From: 4572-13 sp964594065
GTDB lineage: Bacteria; Planctomycetota; Phycisphaerae; Sedimentisphaerales; Anaerohalosphaeraceae
Reading direction: 5' to 3'
DNA: 64,000 nt
Assembly: GCA_964594065.1 (NCBI GenBank)
Contig: CAZQKX010000007.1
Coordinates: 19,054 to 83,053, forward strand
In this document: positions 1 to 7,525 of the stretch, piece by piece
How positions within the stretch are numbered: position 1 is the first letter of the stretch
Layout of the letters: each line of letters begins with the position of its first letter
The notes under the pieces: generated by a model
Seen by the model: only the letters and a program-made list of their open reading frames with translations
Told to the model about the DNA's origin: nothing
Database searches by the model: none
Made by a program: the position numbers and the translations under genes

Positions 1-2
1 AG

Positions 3-413
3 CACGAGGCCCTGCTGAACCTGTACTACACCACCATCGCCCTCAAAAAGCAGGCCGCTGAGTTCTTCGCCCCCTACGGACTGACCGATGTTCAATTCAA
101 CCTGATGATGATGCTCAAACACCACGGCGGCGCCGAAGGTCTCAGTCAGGCACGCCTGTCGGAGATGATGATGGTCAACCGTGCTAACATCACCGGCCTG
201 ATCGACCGGCTGGAAAAAGCAGGCATGGTCCAGCGCACCGCCGCCGAAGACCGTCGCTACAATATGATCCGGCTAACGCAAAAGGCAAAGAAATTGCTCG
301 ATAAAGCCGACCCCGCCTATGGCAAAGAGGTCCAGAAGGTCATGGGCGTCCTCAGCAAGACCGACCAAAAGGCCCTTATTAAAGCCTGCGAAAAAATCCG
401 CTCAAAGCTATAG
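3..413 (+). CDS. MarR family transcriptional regulator (5' end outside window)
   Basis: The reading frame is open from the left edge, so the gene begins upstream; 136 residues are visible. They show the MarR winged-helix layout: a first helix with LYYTTIALKK, a recognition region SQARLSEMMMVNRANITGLIDRLEKAGMV written here as the segment around residues 55-83 of the visible part, then the wing with DRR (AAEDRRYNMIRLT), a hallmark of MarR proteins, and a C-terminal dimerisation helix. MarR proteins are dimeric DNA-binding repressors, usually released by small aromatic ligands or oxidation. It may regulate the envelope genes that follow on the same strand, but 143 bases with a palindrome separate them. 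Family confident; ligand unknown. Confidence 0.88.
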   Translation, partial: HEALLNLYYTTIALKKQAAEFFAPYGLTDVQFNLMMMLKHHGGAEGLSQARLSEMMMVNRANITGLIDRLEKAGMVQRTAAEDRRYNMIRLTQKAKKLLDKADPAYGKEVQKVMGVLSKTDQKALIKACEKIRSKL

Positions 414-440
414 ATAACCTGTCGTCCAGTACAGATTGTC

Positions 441-460
441 ATTCCCGCGTAAGCGGGAAT
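441..460. repeat. Perfect palindrome of the CATTCCCGCG...CGGGAATCC type
   Basis: ATTCCCGC and GCGGGAAT form a perfect hairpin with a four-base loop, flanked by GTC and CCAGAATT. It is followed by no T-run, so it is a poor terminator on the + strand. Sequences of this form occur as dispersed intergenic repeats in many unrelated bacteria. A related hairpin lies at 56002-56020. Confidence 0.5.
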
Positions 461-556
461 CCAGAATTGACAAAAAAAGAAAATCAAAAAATTTTTGAAC
501 AAGTAGTTAATATGTAAACTATATAGAAGTAGATGGCTGTTTATTGAGGAATTGAC

Positions 557-1450
557 ATGTTTCAAATCGCATCCTTTTCGTTTGATTCAATCCTGTGGTT
601 TTGTGCAGGCGGAAAATCATTCCTTACAGGAATAATTCTACTGGTCTTGGCAGCCTTAATCCAGTCTCAGATTCAGAACAAAGTATCATTTTACTCAGCG
701 TACTTGTTGTACCTGTTTGCATTCTTAGGGATTACTTTATCTGCAACTCCACTGCACCCTCTCTTTTATGTTATATGGACAATTCTGTTTATTGCTTTTC
801 AAATTGCGATTTTAAATAAAAAATCAAAAATATTCACATTGAACCTCCTGATAGTTATCAGCCTAATGTTCTTCTTTCTGGAGCTGCCGTGGCACATTTC
901 CAAGCCCGTCTCGATCCATGAAACAAAATCGATCATAGTCATTGGTGATTCGGTCAGCTCAGGGTTGGGACGTCAAGATGAAGCAACCTGGCCGCAATTA
1001 CTTTCTGAAAAAACCGGCATTAAAACAATCAATTTAGCAAGAGCCGGAGCAACTGTCAGTTCAGCTTTGAAAAAGCAAATCCCTCAAATTCCAGCTGAAA
1101 ACAGTCTTATCTTTCTGGAAATCGGTGGAAATGATTTATTGAACTATAATTCCCTTGGTGACTTCGAAAAAGATTCAAAACAAATGCTAAACCAGCTTAA
1201 AAGTACTTCCCGGCAAGTAGTCTGGCTTGAGCTGCCTTTGCTGCCGCAATATTATAGATACGGAAGAATTCAGCGAAAACTGGCAAAAGAATTTCAAATT
1301 CAGCTCATCCCGAAAGCATTACTGGCCAACGTATTCGGAACGACCGGCGCAACATCCGATGGAATTCACTTAACACAAAAAGGCCATGAACTCATGGCAA
1401 ATGAAATCATATCTATTATCCATATTATGAACGAAAGGACAGAACCATGA
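557..1450 (+). CDS. Membrane-anchored SGNH/GDSL-type esterase
   Basis: 297 residues. Four hydrophobic segments (about 22-38, 48-62, 69-86, 94-110) precede an SGNH hydrolase domain. Visible catalytic blocks are block I IGDSVSSG (Ser132), block III GGND (Asn192), and block V DGIHL (Asp268, His271). SGNH enzymes hydrolyse or transfer acyl groups on carbohydrates, lipids or peptidoglycan; here the domain is probably on the outer face of the cytoplasmic membrane. The ATG has a TGAGGA ribosome site six bases upstream. Its stop overlaps the start of the next SGNH gene by four bases (ATGA), so the two are translationally coupled. Substrate not predictable. Confidence 0.87.
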   Translation: MFQIASFSFDSILWFCAGGKSFLTGIILLVLAALIQSQIQNKVSFYSAYLLYLFAFLGITLSATPLHPLFYVIWTILFIAFQIAILNKKSKIFTLNLLIVISLMFFFLELPWHISKPVSIHETKSIIVIGDSVSSGLGRQDEATWPQLLSEKTGIKTINLARAGATVSSALKKQIPQIPAENSLIFLEIGGNDLLNYNSLGDFEKDSKQMLNQLKSTSRQVVWLELPLLPQYYRYGRIQRKLAKEFQIQLIPKALLANVFGTTGATSDGIHLTQKGHELMANEIISIIHIMNERTEP

Positions 1451-2403
1451 AAAAGAAAGTTAAGTGGTACAAGTTTCGACTGCGAATTATCGGGTTGATT
1501 TTATTAACCATTCTCTTGTTTGGTGGATATGTGGGGGGTCGATTCTACAACGCCGTTCGCATTCGTCCAATGGGCAAGGGATCAGCCGGACCTGCGATCG
1601 CAAGCGAGCCGTTTCAGCAGCAATGGCTTGAAAAGCCCGTCATCTTCATCGGCGTCGGCGACAGTATCACCCGCGGACTGGGAGCTCCCGGACATCTGAC
1701 GTATTTCCCCCTGCTAATGTACAACGACGATGCATTCTACCCGGACATGGCAGGAAAAGACTTGTCGCATGTGGTTACGGTCCAATCATTTCGCAATTAT
1801 GCACAGGATTATTCTGTTTCGCAGGAACATGTCGACCGGCAACTCGTGGAAATTCCTCAGTATGATGAAAGCGTCCACGGCATTATCGTCATCACCTCCG
1901 GCGGCAACGATCTTATCCACAATTACGGCCGCAGTGCCCCGCAGCATGATGCCATGTACGGATGCTCATATAAACAGGCACACCAATGGTGCGAACTGCT
2001 CAAAAGCCGACTGGATGCACTGCTGCTCGGCACTATGGAAAAATTTCCTGGCGGATGCGACATCTTTTTTGCCAACATCTATGACCCAACGGACGGAGTT
2101 GGCGATCCGCAAACCGTAGGCCTGCCGCGATGGCGGGCCTCTTCAAAAGTGTTGAATTTGACAAATCAAAAAATTGCGGAGCTATGCGAAAAATATCCCA
2201 ATGTACACTTGGTTGACATCCACTCGGAGTTTTTAGGTCACGGCATCCACTGTGATGAATTCTGGCGTAAACACTATGACGAAGACGATCCACACTATTG
2301 GTATTACGTCAATCTGGAAGACCCAAACCTTCGCGGCTTTGACGCCATTCGCCGGTTGTTTTTAAAGGAAATGATAGGGGTATATGCAAAGAAAGGAACT
2401 TAA
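1447..2403 (+). CDS. SGNH/GDSL hydrolase with N-terminal membrane anchor
   Basis: 318 residues. A single transmembrane anchor lies at about 12-30, followed by an SGNH domain with GVGDSITRG (Ser73), SGGNDL (Asn154) and an acidic/His-rich C-terminal block (DEDDPHYW) that should carry the Asp-His pair. It is coupled to the preceding SGNH gene by an ATGA overlap, with AAGGA about ten bases before the ATG. The two SGNH proteins are not close copies: this one has one anchor helix, the first has four. Probably an extracytoplasmic esterase or acyltransferase acting on an envelope polymer. Function inferred from family only. Confidence 0.85.
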   Translation: MKKKVKWYKFRLRIIGLILLTILLFGGYVGGRFYNAVRIRPMGKGSAGPAIASEPFQQQWLEKPVIFIGVGDSITRGLGAPGHLTYFPLLMYNDDAFYPDMAGKDLSHVVTVQSFRNYAQDYSVSQEHVDRQLVEIPQYDESVHGIIVITSGGNDLIHNYGRSAPQHDAMYGCSYKQAHQWCELLKSRLDALLLGTMEKFPGGCDIFFANIYDPTDGVGDPQTVGLPRWRASSKVLNLTNQKIAELCEKYPNVHLVDIHSEFLGHGIHCDEFWRKHYDEDDPHYWYYVNLEDPNLRGFDAIRRLFLKEMIGVYAKKGT

Positions 2404-2405
2404 CC

Positions 2406-2984
2406 ATGATTTTACTATCATTGGCTATGATTATTCTCATCTTACTCATGTTAGTGTTTTCGTCTTTAATCGTGCATGTAATATTAAAGAGCAGGATCAA
2501 ACGGAAATATATAATTGGTGTTTCGTTGTGCCTTCTTGCACTGTTATATATTAGTTATACAAAGGTTCGGTATACGTATATCATTCCTTTAGTGCATTTT
2601 GTGTTTCAACCCGATGATTACAACGATCCTTTGATTGTAGATGACTTTCTATTCCATAAAAAAGGATACAGTAAAATATATTCACTGCCATATAAGTACC
2701 CACAAATACATGCTGTTAAAATAATATCCGAAGAAATGGGGCTATCAAAATTTAATGGTTCAGCAGGCAAATTAAAAGCTCAGTTTTTTTATGAAGACCG
2801 ATTATTATTTGAAAAAGTTGTCACTTCCTTAAACGAAAATAAATACTTAGTAGAATTCGCAATGCCGCTTAACAATAAATACAAGAAGGACATTGAGTTG
2901 AAATTAACTATCATAGAGCCATTCAAGGAATTAGTTGAACTCAATAAACCTTTACCTGTTGAGATAGGAATTATTTCGAATTAA
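2406..2984 (+). CDS. Hypothetical membrane protein
   Basis: 192 residues, starting two bases after the previous stop. Two hydrophobic helices (about 3-28 and 36-52) are followed by a soluble region of roughly 130 residues rich in alternating hydrophobic residues, likely a small extracytoplasmic beta domain. No family recognised. It is clearly more AT-rich than the genes on both sides, which may mean a separate origin. Its position between SGNH hydrolases and an Lnt-like acyltransferase suggests an accessory role in the same envelope process, but nothing in the protein itself proves this. Confidence 0.7.
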   Translation: MILLSLAMIILILLMLVFSSLIVHVILKSRIKRKYIIGVSLCLLALLYISYTKVRYTYIIPLVHFVFQPDDYNDPLIVDDFLFHKKGYSKIYSLPYKYPQIHAVKIISEEMGLSKFNGSAGKLKAQFFYEDRLLFEKVVTSLNENKYLVEFAMPLNNKYKKDIELKLTIIEPFKELVELNKPLPVEIGIISN

Positions 2985-3027
2985 GAAGGGAAGTTTTACC
3001 ATAAAAACAAATTTACACCATTATCGT

Positions 3028-4419
3028 TTGGCCGGGATTGCTGGCGGACTGCTTTTGGCAGCGGGGCAGTTTTGGGGACCGGCGTGCCTTTTGCAACTGG
3101 CCGCACTGGTTCCGCTGATGGTGTTCGTGTTGCGCGACCGCCGGATCGGCCCGGCAGCCCTGGCCGGCTTTTACATGGGCATCTGTTACACCATCCCACA
3201 GATGCTGTACCTACGGATGCCCGCACCGGTCACAGCAATCCTCTTGCTCTGGCTGACGTTTCTGCTGACATTGCTGTGCATCGCGATTGCATATTTTCTT
3301 CCCAAACACCCCGTCCTCGGTCCTATCGCCGTCGGCGCTGCCTGGACCCTCCTCGACTGGGCCAACTATACCGCCGTTCCCATCTGGGGCATGGCGCAGT
3401 CGTTCGCACGAAGCTGGACAGCGTATCCATTTGCCATCCAATTTATCTCCATCACCGGCATCGGCGGCGTGTTGTTTGTCGTTGCCTCAGTACAGGGCCT
3501 TGTCGCTAACCAAATCGTTTATCCGCAAAAACGAAAACAAATACGATCAGCCATCATTATTCTGCTGGTTATTCTTCTATTGATCAACACCCTTATCTGG
3601 TTCCAAAAGCCCGTTGCTTCTCTGCGTATCGCTGCGGCCGGATGGATCTTTTCTGACCGCAGTGAAACGGCGAATCCTACTTCAGAAGAAGGTTTTGAAC
3701 TGTTGTTTGCCAAACCTGCGCAGCAGGCCGCAGCTGAAGGCGCCCGGATTTTAACAACGGGTGAGATGGGTTTTTATATCGCCGATCATGACCGCGATGA
3801 GTGGATGGGGCGTTTTGCGGCTGTTGCGAAAGACAATAATCTTTGGCTTGTGGTCGGATATTTTAACGTCAGTGATAATGAAAATCGCCTTTTCTTCATG
3901 TCCCCGGCCGGTGAAATTATGCACGAATACACCAAAACGTATCTGACGCCGCTGGAACCGGGGAAAAAAGGAAACGGCGATCTGAAAACGATCACCGTTG
4001 ACGGGATAACGATTGGGGCAATGATCTGCCACGATGATAACTATACTAAATTGACCCGCAGGTACGGTAATCTTAAGACCGACATTGTCCTGTGCCCAAC
4101 CGCTGACTGGTGGACGATTAAAACTGCCCATCTGCAGGCTGTCCGTGCGCGGGCCATCGAATGCAATTACGGAATCGTCCGCGGGGCAGCCTGCGGAATC
4201 AGTGGTATTATCTCCCCGCGAGGTGAGATTCAGACCGCACACGACCATTACAAAAACGGTCCCGGTTATGTCATCGCCGATGTGCCGATCCGAAAACAGT
4301 GTACCTTCTTTTCGCGTTTCGGACATTGGCCATCGCTGGTTCTATCGGTCCTACTTATCCTGAGTGTCTTTAAACCGTTAGGATTTCTCGGCGGTGGGTA
4401 TTCCGCACGCGAGCGTTAA
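3028..4419 (+). CDS. Apolipoprotein N-acyltransferase-like protein (CN hydrolase)
   Basis: 463 residues from the TTG at 3028. The N-terminal half has about six membrane segments (to residue 195), the C-terminal half is a nitrilase domain, the architecture of Lnt, which N-acylates lipoproteins at the outer face of the inner membrane. Visible catalytic candidates: Glu246 (TTGEMGF), Lys303 (YTKTYL), Cys334 (MICHDD); the HLQAVRARAIE helix is also Lnt-like. Shorter than typical Lnt (about 510). No ribosome site precedes the TTG. The same frame runs upstream to an ATA at 3001 that sits nine bases after AAGAAGGGA and would add nine residues, so a non-canonical start is possible. The 3' end overlaps the convergent reductase gene by 50 bases. 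Confidence 0.8.
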   Translation: MAGIAGGLLLAAGQFWGPACLLQLAALVPLMVFVLRDRRIGPAALAGFYMGICYTIPQMLYLRMPAPVTAILLLWLTFLLTLLCIAIAYFLPKHPVLGPIAVGAAWTLLDWANYTAVPIWGMAQSFARSWTAYPFAIQFISITGIGGVLFVVASVQGLVANQIVYPQKRKQIRSAIIILLVILLLINTLIWFQKPVASLRIAAAGWIFSDRSETANPTSEEGFELLFAKPAQQAAAEGARILTTGEMGFYIADHDRDEWMGRFAAVAKDNNLWLVVGYFNVSDNENRLFFMSPAGEIMHEYTKTYLTPLEPGKKGNGDLKTITVDGITIGAMICHDDNYTKLTRRYGNLKTDIVLCPTADWWTIKTAHLQAVRARAIECNYGIVRGAACGISGIISPRGEIQTAHDHYKNGPGYVIADVPIRKQCTFFSRFGHWPSLVLSVLLILSVFKPLGFLGGGYSARER

Positions 4420-5296
4420 AGTCATCAACTTCCTGAAGATTTTCAAAACCGACAGTCATGGTATCTACACATCCGAGGTTCAGTGCAAAATCGATCGAAT
4501 GATTTCGTTTCATATCGCTGTCACGGTATTTGCCGGCACCCATGATCTTCATACCAACGACGCCCTTGCCGTTGGCATGCGCTTTTCGCAGAACAGGCAC
4601 GACTTTTTCAGGCGTATCATCCATCGAATTTCCGTAGGGATTAATGCGCGCGTGAATCGAGTCCACCCACGGTTCTGATGCGGCGGTGTTCAGTGCTTTG
4701 AGCGAATGACACGAAACCCCAAGAACACGAACGAGACCTCTTTTCTTCAGATCATCCATGACTTTCATGTAGTTCTCGTATTTGCTGTTCCAGGCTTCAT
4801 CGGTCATGCAATGCAGCAGCACCATGTCGATATAATCGGTGCCAAGCTCCTTTAAAAAACGTTCGATAACCTTATCCGGCCCCGGTCGCTGGTCCTGAGG
4901 AATGGGAATGCCGCCCTTACGATACCAGATCTTTGTATTGATCAAATAATCCTGTCGTTTAAACTGGCACAGAGCGGACTGAAGAAAAGGATGTGAACCA
5001 TATATGTCCGCCGCGTCAAACCAGTTGATCCCACGCTCAAAACAGCCGTGAACCAAGGCGTTAAACTTTTCCTGGCCGAGACGTGTCTGATTGGAAGCTC
5101 GATTGAAACCACTCATCCCGGTACCCAATCCAACCCGGGACAGTTTGATGTCCGTTTTACCAAGGGGTACGATTTCGCCGGGATCGAATGTCACCGGTTG
5201 AGTCTGCCTGCCTTCCAACATAGAAGAGCATCCCAGAACCGCTGAACCCAGACCCAGCAAAGCACTGTTTATAAATTCTCGACGTGGGATTTTCAT
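4370..5296 (-). CDS. Tat-exported aldo/keto reductase lipoprotein
   Basis: 308 residues from the ATG at 5296, chosen because GGAGAGGA lies just upstream. The N-terminus has a twin-arginine motif (RREFI) followed by a hydrophobic run ending in VLGC, so it appears to be a Tat-exported lipoprotein. The AKR barrel shows Asp and Tyr in FDAADIYG, Lys in NTKIWY and His in LLHCM, the catalytic tetrad. AKRs reduce carbonyls with NAD(P)H; the Tat signal implies folding, possibly with cofactor, before export. Its last 50 bases overlap the convergent Lnt-like gene. Tat-exported AKRs are common in sugar-degrading Planctomycetota and Bacteroidota. Substrate unknown. Confidence 0.88.
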   Translation of the reverse strand: MKIPRREFINSALLGLGSAVLGCSSMLEGRQTQPVTFDPGEIVPLGKTDIKLSRVGLGTGMSGFNRASNQTRLGQEKFNALVHGCFERGINWFDAADIYGSHPFLQSALCQFKRQDYLINTKIWYRKGGIPIPQDQRPGPDKVIERFLKELGTDYIDMVLLHCMTDEAWNSKYENYMKVMDDLKKRGLVRVLGVSCHSLKALNTAASEPWVDSIHARINPYGNSMDDTPEKVVPVLRKAHANGKGVVGMKIMGAGKYRDSDMKRNHSIDFALNLGCVDTMTVGFENLQEVDDFNARVRNTHRREILTV

Positions 5297-5368
5297 TTCA
5301 ATATCCTCTCCAATTAAATTGTTATACATGTAAATACTTCAATTGGTATATCATTGTTCACAGATTTT

Positions 5369-6586
5369 CTATTGAGATTCGGTTTTCTTAATCGGAAACA
5401 CTTTGATACCGGTAAGTTTTGCAATGCATTTGGCAATATCTGTGTTGTCTATCGTTCCGGCAAATTCCTGTGAACCGGGACCATACGCATAAATGGGAAC
5501 ATTGACTGCAGTGTGTCCGCCCGAGGTCCATTTGGCTTTGATGCTGTTATTGCGTTTACTTGTTTTCAGCTTAAGTCCGCCTGTTTCGTGGTCTGCCGTA
5601 ACGATAACCAGCGTGTGCTTGTCACGGCGGGCAAATTGAATGGCCTCGCGTACTGCCAGGTCAAACAGCAGCGTCTGTCGAATCACACGGTTCGTATCAT
5701 TGGCATGTGCAGCCCAGTCAATCTGACTGCCTTCGACCATTAAAAAGAAGCCGGCCCGCTTTTTACTTTCTGCAGCCAGCAGCTCGATTGCCTTGCCGCA
5801 CATTTCTCCCAGCATCGGTTCCGGGTTGAAAGTCGTCAATCCATCTTTGCCAAACAGACCCAGTGCCGGTAATTGTTCCAGGGCCAGCAATTCATCACGT
5901 AATTCAATTACCCGATAGCCATCTAACTGCGCTTTTTCAAGCAGGTTCCGGCCATCATTGCGAATGCCGTCAGCTTCTTTCGGAAGCCAGTATTTTCGAC
6001 CGCCGCCAAGCATTACATCCACACGATTCGCCAGCATCTGCAGAGCAATCTTCTTTTGATTACCGCGACTTTTGACATGCGAAGCAAATGACGCGGGAGT
6101 CGCGTGTGTGATCTGCGATGTAGCCACCAAACCCGTCTTCCACCTATCAACTGAAAGCAACTCAAGGATAGACCGATATTGGACTTCCTTCGGGTCCATC
6201 CCGATCATCCCGTTATTGGTTTTGATGCCGCAGGCCATCGCCGTCCCTGACGCTGCTGAGTCAGTCACTTTTTTGTTCGCTGCATATGTCGTAAGCTGCC
6301 CTTTGACAGGAAGTTGCTCCATCCAAAGTCCTTTGTCGGCGACCACAACTGCCCGAGCCAACTCGACATGATTGAATCCCATGCCGTCACCAATCAGTAA
6401 AATGACATTGTGGACATCATCGTCGAAATCCGTTTCCAATTCCAGATCTGCATCAGGTGGACTATAAGCTGAGATGTCAGCGTCTTCGGTCAGCGGACCC
6501 ACTATTTTATACTTGAATTTCGTTGATTTGCAGCAACCAAAAAGTATCAACAACAGCAGTACGGTCAGTATCTTTAGGGGCTTCAT
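5369..6586 (-). CDS. Alkaline phosphatase (PhoA-superfamily lipoprotein)
   Basis: 405 residues. A lipoprotein signal (LLLILFGC) is followed by an alkaline phosphatase domain: metal-binding LIGDGMG at about 63-69, nucleophile Ser in VTDSAASGTAMACG, a second-metal segment QIDWAAHAND and VTADHETGG near the C-terminus. The enzyme hydrolyses phosphomonoesters outside the cytoplasmic membrane to release phosphate. AGAGG lies just before the ATG. It lies on the minus strand downstream of the thymidylate-synthase-like gene with a 30-base gap, so co-transcription is possible. Assignment to the family is firm; whether it prefers monoesters or other phosphate esters cannot be read from sequence. Confidence 0.92.
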   Translation of the reverse strand: MKPLKILTVLLLLILFGCCKSTKFKYKIVGPLTEDADISAYSPPDADLELETDFDDDVHNVILLIGDGMGFNHVELARAVVVADKGLWMEQLPVKGQLTTYAANKKVTDSAASGTAMACGIKTNNGMIGMDPKEVQYRSILELLSVDRWKTGLVATSQITHATPASFASHVKSRGNQKKIALQMLANRVDVMLGGGRKYWLPKEADGIRNDGRNLLEKAQLDGYRVIELRDELLALEQLPALGLFGKDGLTTFNPEPMLGEMCGKAIELLAAESKKRAGFFLMVEGSQIDWAAHANDTNRVIRQTLLFDLAVREAIQFARRDKHTLVIVTADHETGGLKLKTSKRNNSIKAKWTSGGHTAVNVPIYAYGPGSQEFAGTIDNTDIAKCIAKLTGIKVFPIKKTESQ

Positions 6587-6616
6587 TAAAACCTCTTTTT
6601 TATAAACAAAACAGTG

Positions 6617-7504
6617 CTATCCCTTAGCTTTAGCGAACCAGTCCGGGTCCTGTGCAAGTTTCTCTCTTGCTTCGGCGGTCATCATCTCAAAGGCCGGATG
6701 CGACGTTTCCCAGGCGCGATCGGCAAAAGACGTACTTTCCATTTTCCCGATCTCGATCTCAGCGTTCTCAAAATAGGAACCATAAATATGCAGTGAATCA
6801 CTGATATCCACATAGCGGCCGACCCTGACGGGAGCGCCGATTTTTTCCGCGATTTTGTCAGCAATCGTTTTTTGTAAATCGGTCAATGCATAGGCATTCA
6901 TAAACCACGCCTTGTACAAATCCCGGCTGCGCCAGTGCGTGTTCATGTTCAGCACATAACCGGCCTCATCCTGCACCAGGCGGCACCAGATGCGCTGCAG
7001 GCACGGGGGGTCATCCGTTTTCGGGTCACACGTCGGCATCCAGGTAATCGCCTGGCTGCGGCGGGTATGCGTACACGCTGAAAGCGAGTCAATAATATAC
7101 TGAATCTGGTCGAACGGAATAAACGGCTTGGGCGTATTCGGATCCCGCAGATCTTCCACCGGTGAATAGGCGAACATGCGCTCATGATATGTATACGTCC
7201 ACTTGCCCGCCGCCGGATCGATCCAGTGGTCATGAATGCCGCCCACCACTTCCTGGCGATATGCCTCTAACTCTTCCGGCCCGCCGGGAAAATTCTTGTG
7301 AATACGCGGTTCGTTAAACGGATTGGCCACTGTGATCATCACCGTCGCATCCTTGCTGAGGGGATCGTCTGGTTTGTCATATTGCGTCTTGATCGCAAGT
7401 CCCTGCCGCCACACGGCAACCACTGCTTTTTCCCAGGCTTCGGGTAAACATTCAGCTGTCACGTTAATCGTCGGCACATCGGCGGTTGTCAATGAATTCG
7501 TCAT
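6617..7504 (-). CDS. Divergent thymidylate synthase family protein (ThyA fold)
   Basis: 295 residues, ATG preceded by AGGAGG. The C-terminal half matches the core of folate-dependent thymidylate synthase: paired arginines (Arg148-149, THTRRSQAITWMP), catalytic DDPPC (Cys168), WRSRD (Arg192, Ser193, Asp195), an Asn eight residues after that Asp (Asn203, the residue that selects dUMP over dCMP in ThyA), and DSLHIYGSYF (His239, Tyr241). The first 100 residues do not resemble the E. coli enzyme and carry a long insertion with FPGGPEELEAYRQEV. It could be the organism's real dTMP synthase, or a modified-nucleotide synthase of the same superfamily such as a hydroxymethylase; Asn203 favours dUMP. 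Confidence 0.75.
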   Translation of the reverse strand: MTNSLTTADVPTINVTAECLPEAWEKAVVAVWRQGLAIKTQYDKPDDPLSKDATVMITVANPFNEPRIHKNFPGGPEELEAYRQEVVGGIHDHWIDPAAGKWTYTYHERMFAYSPVEDLRDPNTPKPFIPFDQIQYIIDSLSACTHTRRSQAITWMPTCDPKTDDPPCLQRIWCRLVQDEAGYVLNMNTHWRSRDLYKAWFMNAYALTDLQKTIADKIAEKIGAPVRVGRYVDISDSLHIYGSYFENAEIEIGKMESTSFADRAWETSHPAFEMMTAEAREKLAQDPDWFAKAKG

Positions 7505-7525
7505 TCATCATCCTCCTGATAAAGT

